A DNA stretch of 7,261 bases from a bacterium (GTDB taxonomy: Bacteria; Desulfobacterota; Deferrisomatia; Deferrisomatales; BM512): contig SRXB01000100.1 of assembly GCA_009724975.1 (NCBI GenBank), forward strand, positions 1 to 7,261, written 5' to 3'. Below are positions 6,286-7,261 of the stretch, piece by piece. The position numbers and the translations under genes were made by a program. Below the pieces are notes generated by a model. It was not told the origin of the DNA, ran no database searches, and saw only the letters and a list, made by a program, of their open reading frames with translations. Within the stretch, counting starts at the first letter, position 1. Each line of letters starts with the position of its first letter.

Positions 6286-7089
6286 ATGGCTCACCATCCC
6301 GCTCCTAAAAAGAGCCTGGGCCAGCACTTTCTCTTCGACCGCTCCATCCTCGCCAAAATCGTAAAGGCTTCGGGCCTTTCGGAGGGAGAGGCGGCCCTTG
6401 AGATAGGCCCGGGCCCCGGCGGCCTTACAAAGGCGATTCTGGAAGCGGGGGGCAACCTTTGGGCGGTGGAGGCGGACCCGCGAATGGTGGAGCACCTGCG
6501 CGGCGGGGAGTTTTCGGGCCTGAAGGTCATTCACGCCGACGCGCTCAAGACCGATTATCTCGCCCTTGCCGCCGAGGCGGGGTCTAAGATGCGCCTCATC
6601 GCCAACCTTCCCTACAACATCTCCGGCCCTCTTCTGGCGAGGCTCCTTCGCCAGCGGGCGGCGTTCTCCTCCATGACCCTCATGTTCCAGCGCGAGGTCG
6701 CCCAACGCATAGCCGCCTCCGAAGGTGGGCGCGAACGCGGCGGGCTAAGCGTTCTGGCGCAGGTATTTTGCTCGGTGAAGATTGCGATGAAGGTTCCGGC
6801 GGGCGCTTTTCGCCCCCCGCCCAAGGTGGAATCCGCCGTCATACGCCTCGACGTGCTGGAAACCGCCAAAGAGCCCCTTTCGGACGAGGAAACCCTTTGG
6901 CAACTGGTCCACGAAGCTTTTTTGATGCGTCGCAAGATGCTTCGCAACTGCCTGAAAGAGCGCCTTGACGAAGAGGGGGAGGTTTTGGCGGCGGCTGGCC
7001 TTTCCGGAACCGAGAGACCCGAGGAGCTTAGCGCCCTTACCTGGATACGCCTGGCCAACGCCGTCCACAAGAGAAAGCCACCCGCCTGA
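6286..7089 (+). CDS. rsmA: 16S rRNA (adenine1518-N6/adenine1519-N6)-dimethyltransferase RsmA (KsgA)
   Basis: This 267-residue SAM-dependent methyltransferase dimethylates the two adjacent adenosines in helix 45 of 16S rRNA late in 30S assembly. Its length is close to E. coli KsgA (273). The family start KKSLGQHFLFD (8-18) is present, followed by motif I LEIGPGPGGLT (38-48), Glu62 in VEAD for the ribose, Asp85 in HADAL for the adenine, the catalytic NLPYNIS (107-113), and AFRPPPKVESAVIRL (174-188). The small C-terminal domain carries the usual FLMRRKMLRNCL basic helix. The ATG follows the tsaD TAA with no gap, and GGAAG at 6276-6280 inside the end of tsaD gives a reasonable ribosome site, so coupled translation is likely. 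The stop overlaps the next start by one base. Pairing with tsaD links rRNA and tRNA modification in one transcript. No missing residues were seen. Confidence 0.97.
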   Translation: MAHHPAPKKSLGQHFLFDRSILAKIVKASGLSEGEAALEIGPGPGGLTKAILEAGGNLWAVEADPRMVEHLRGGEFSGLKVIHADALKTDYLALAAEAGSKMRLIANLPYNISGPLLARLLRQRAAFSSMTLMFQREVAQRIAASEGGRERGGLSVLAQVFCSVKIAMKVPAGAFRPPPKVESAVIRLDVLETAKEPLSDEETLWQLVHEAFLMRRKMLRNCLKERLDEEGEVLAAAGLSGTERPEELSALTWIRLANAVHKRKPPA

Positions 7090-7261
7090 TGGCGGTCTAC
7101 ACCCCTCTTTTGGCCGAGGAACTCGCCGGACTGGCCCAAAAATTCGGGGTCGGCTCCCTTCTCGCCTCTTCGCCCGTCTCAGGCGGCATCGAAAACACCA
7201 ATTACAAGCTTAAAACCGGCTCGGGGGAGTTCATAGCCACCCTTTACGAGCGCGCCGACCT
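7089..7261 (+). CDS. thrB: Homoserine kinase (type II, APH fold), N-terminal fragment
   Basis: There are 57 complete codons running off the right edge. The N-terminus MAVYTPLLAEELAGLAQKFG followed by SGGIENTNYKLKT and GEFIATLYE matches the choline/aminoglycoside-kinase-fold homoserine kinase, which phosphorylates homoserine with ATP ahead of threonine synthase. The typical family pattern is MAVYTxxxxEEL, then a Gly-[IV]-E-N-[ST]-N-Y nucleotide-loop strand and FILTLYE. GIENTNY here lies at about residues 33-39. The catalytic aspartate and the metal-binding DxD region lie beyond the window and cannot be checked. The start overlaps the rsmA stop (TGATG), with only a weak purine run upstream, so translation is probably coupled. 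Metabolically it is unrelated to its rRNA and tRNA-modification neighbours. An unspecified APH-fold phosphotransferase is the alternative, but the MAVYT start makes ThrB much more likely. Confidence 0.85.
   Translation, partial: MAVYTPLLAEELAGLAQKFGVGSLLASSPVSGGIENTNYKLKTGSGEFIATLYERAD

Noticed and set aside
5518..6705. A 395-codon minus-strand open frame spanning tsaD and the start of rsmA
   Set aside because: It is antisense to two certain genes, crosses their junction, and shows no domain motifs. It is explained by codon bias.
1..7261. CRISPR array, tRNA or rRNA gene, insertion sequence, or long direct repeats
   Set aside because: Reading through the window I found no regularly spaced repeats, no tRNA cloverleaf-like segments, no transposase motifs and no terminal inverted repeats. 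Almost all sequence is accounted for by protein-coding genes.

Overview
This is a GC-rich window (about 60% by eye) of densely packed bacterial genes. All seven genes from position 268 to the right edge lie on the + strand. A fragment of one divergent gene sits at the left edge. The gene families and the near-zero spacing suggest an uncultured or environmental relative of the Desulfobacterota (the former Deltaproteobacteria). That placement is an inference from protein flavour, and no rRNA or other phylogenetic marker is available here to fix it.

Layout: (1) Positions 1-186, minus strand: the start of an MFS transporter whose expected first membrane helix is missing. (2) Positions 187-267: a short AT-rich divergent intergenic region with a perfect TATAAT on the minus strand and a strong Shine-Dalgarno on the plus strand. 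(3) Positions 268-3880: a tightly coupled block made of a class I/II aminotransferase, a DUF1178 zinc-ribbon-like protein, a SPASM-domain protein lacking the radical-SAM cluster motif, and a class V aminotransferase-fold cysteine desulfurase of the EF2568-like (TIGR01977-type) family. (4) Positions 3904-5220: a PIN-PhoH (PhoH2/YlaK-like) RNA helicase/nuclease. (5) Positions 5257-7089: tsaD (tRNA t6A synthesis) followed with no gap by rsmA/ksgA (16S rRNA A1518/A1519 dimethylation). (6) Position 7089 to the edge: the start of thrB, a homoserine kinase of the APH-fold type.

Adjacent plus-strand genes abut or overlap by 1-8 bases at four junctions and lie 4-36 bases apart at the other two. No terminator-like hairpin is visible, so they probably form one long transcript with translational coupling. 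The right half has an RNA theme: PIN-PhoH RNA processing, tRNA modification and rRNA modification. The left half mixes PLP enzymes with Cys-rich metal-binding proteins. Most of the window is housekeeping.

The item most worth a second look is the SPASM protein at 1866-2744. It has a textbook seven-cysteine SPASM signature but no CX3CX2C. It is translationally locked to the cysteine desulfurase by an ATGA overlap. It resembles the 'SPASM-only' component that I recall from Geobacter-type GeoRSP systems, but the partner radical SAM, PqqD and peptide genes of such a system are not in this window.
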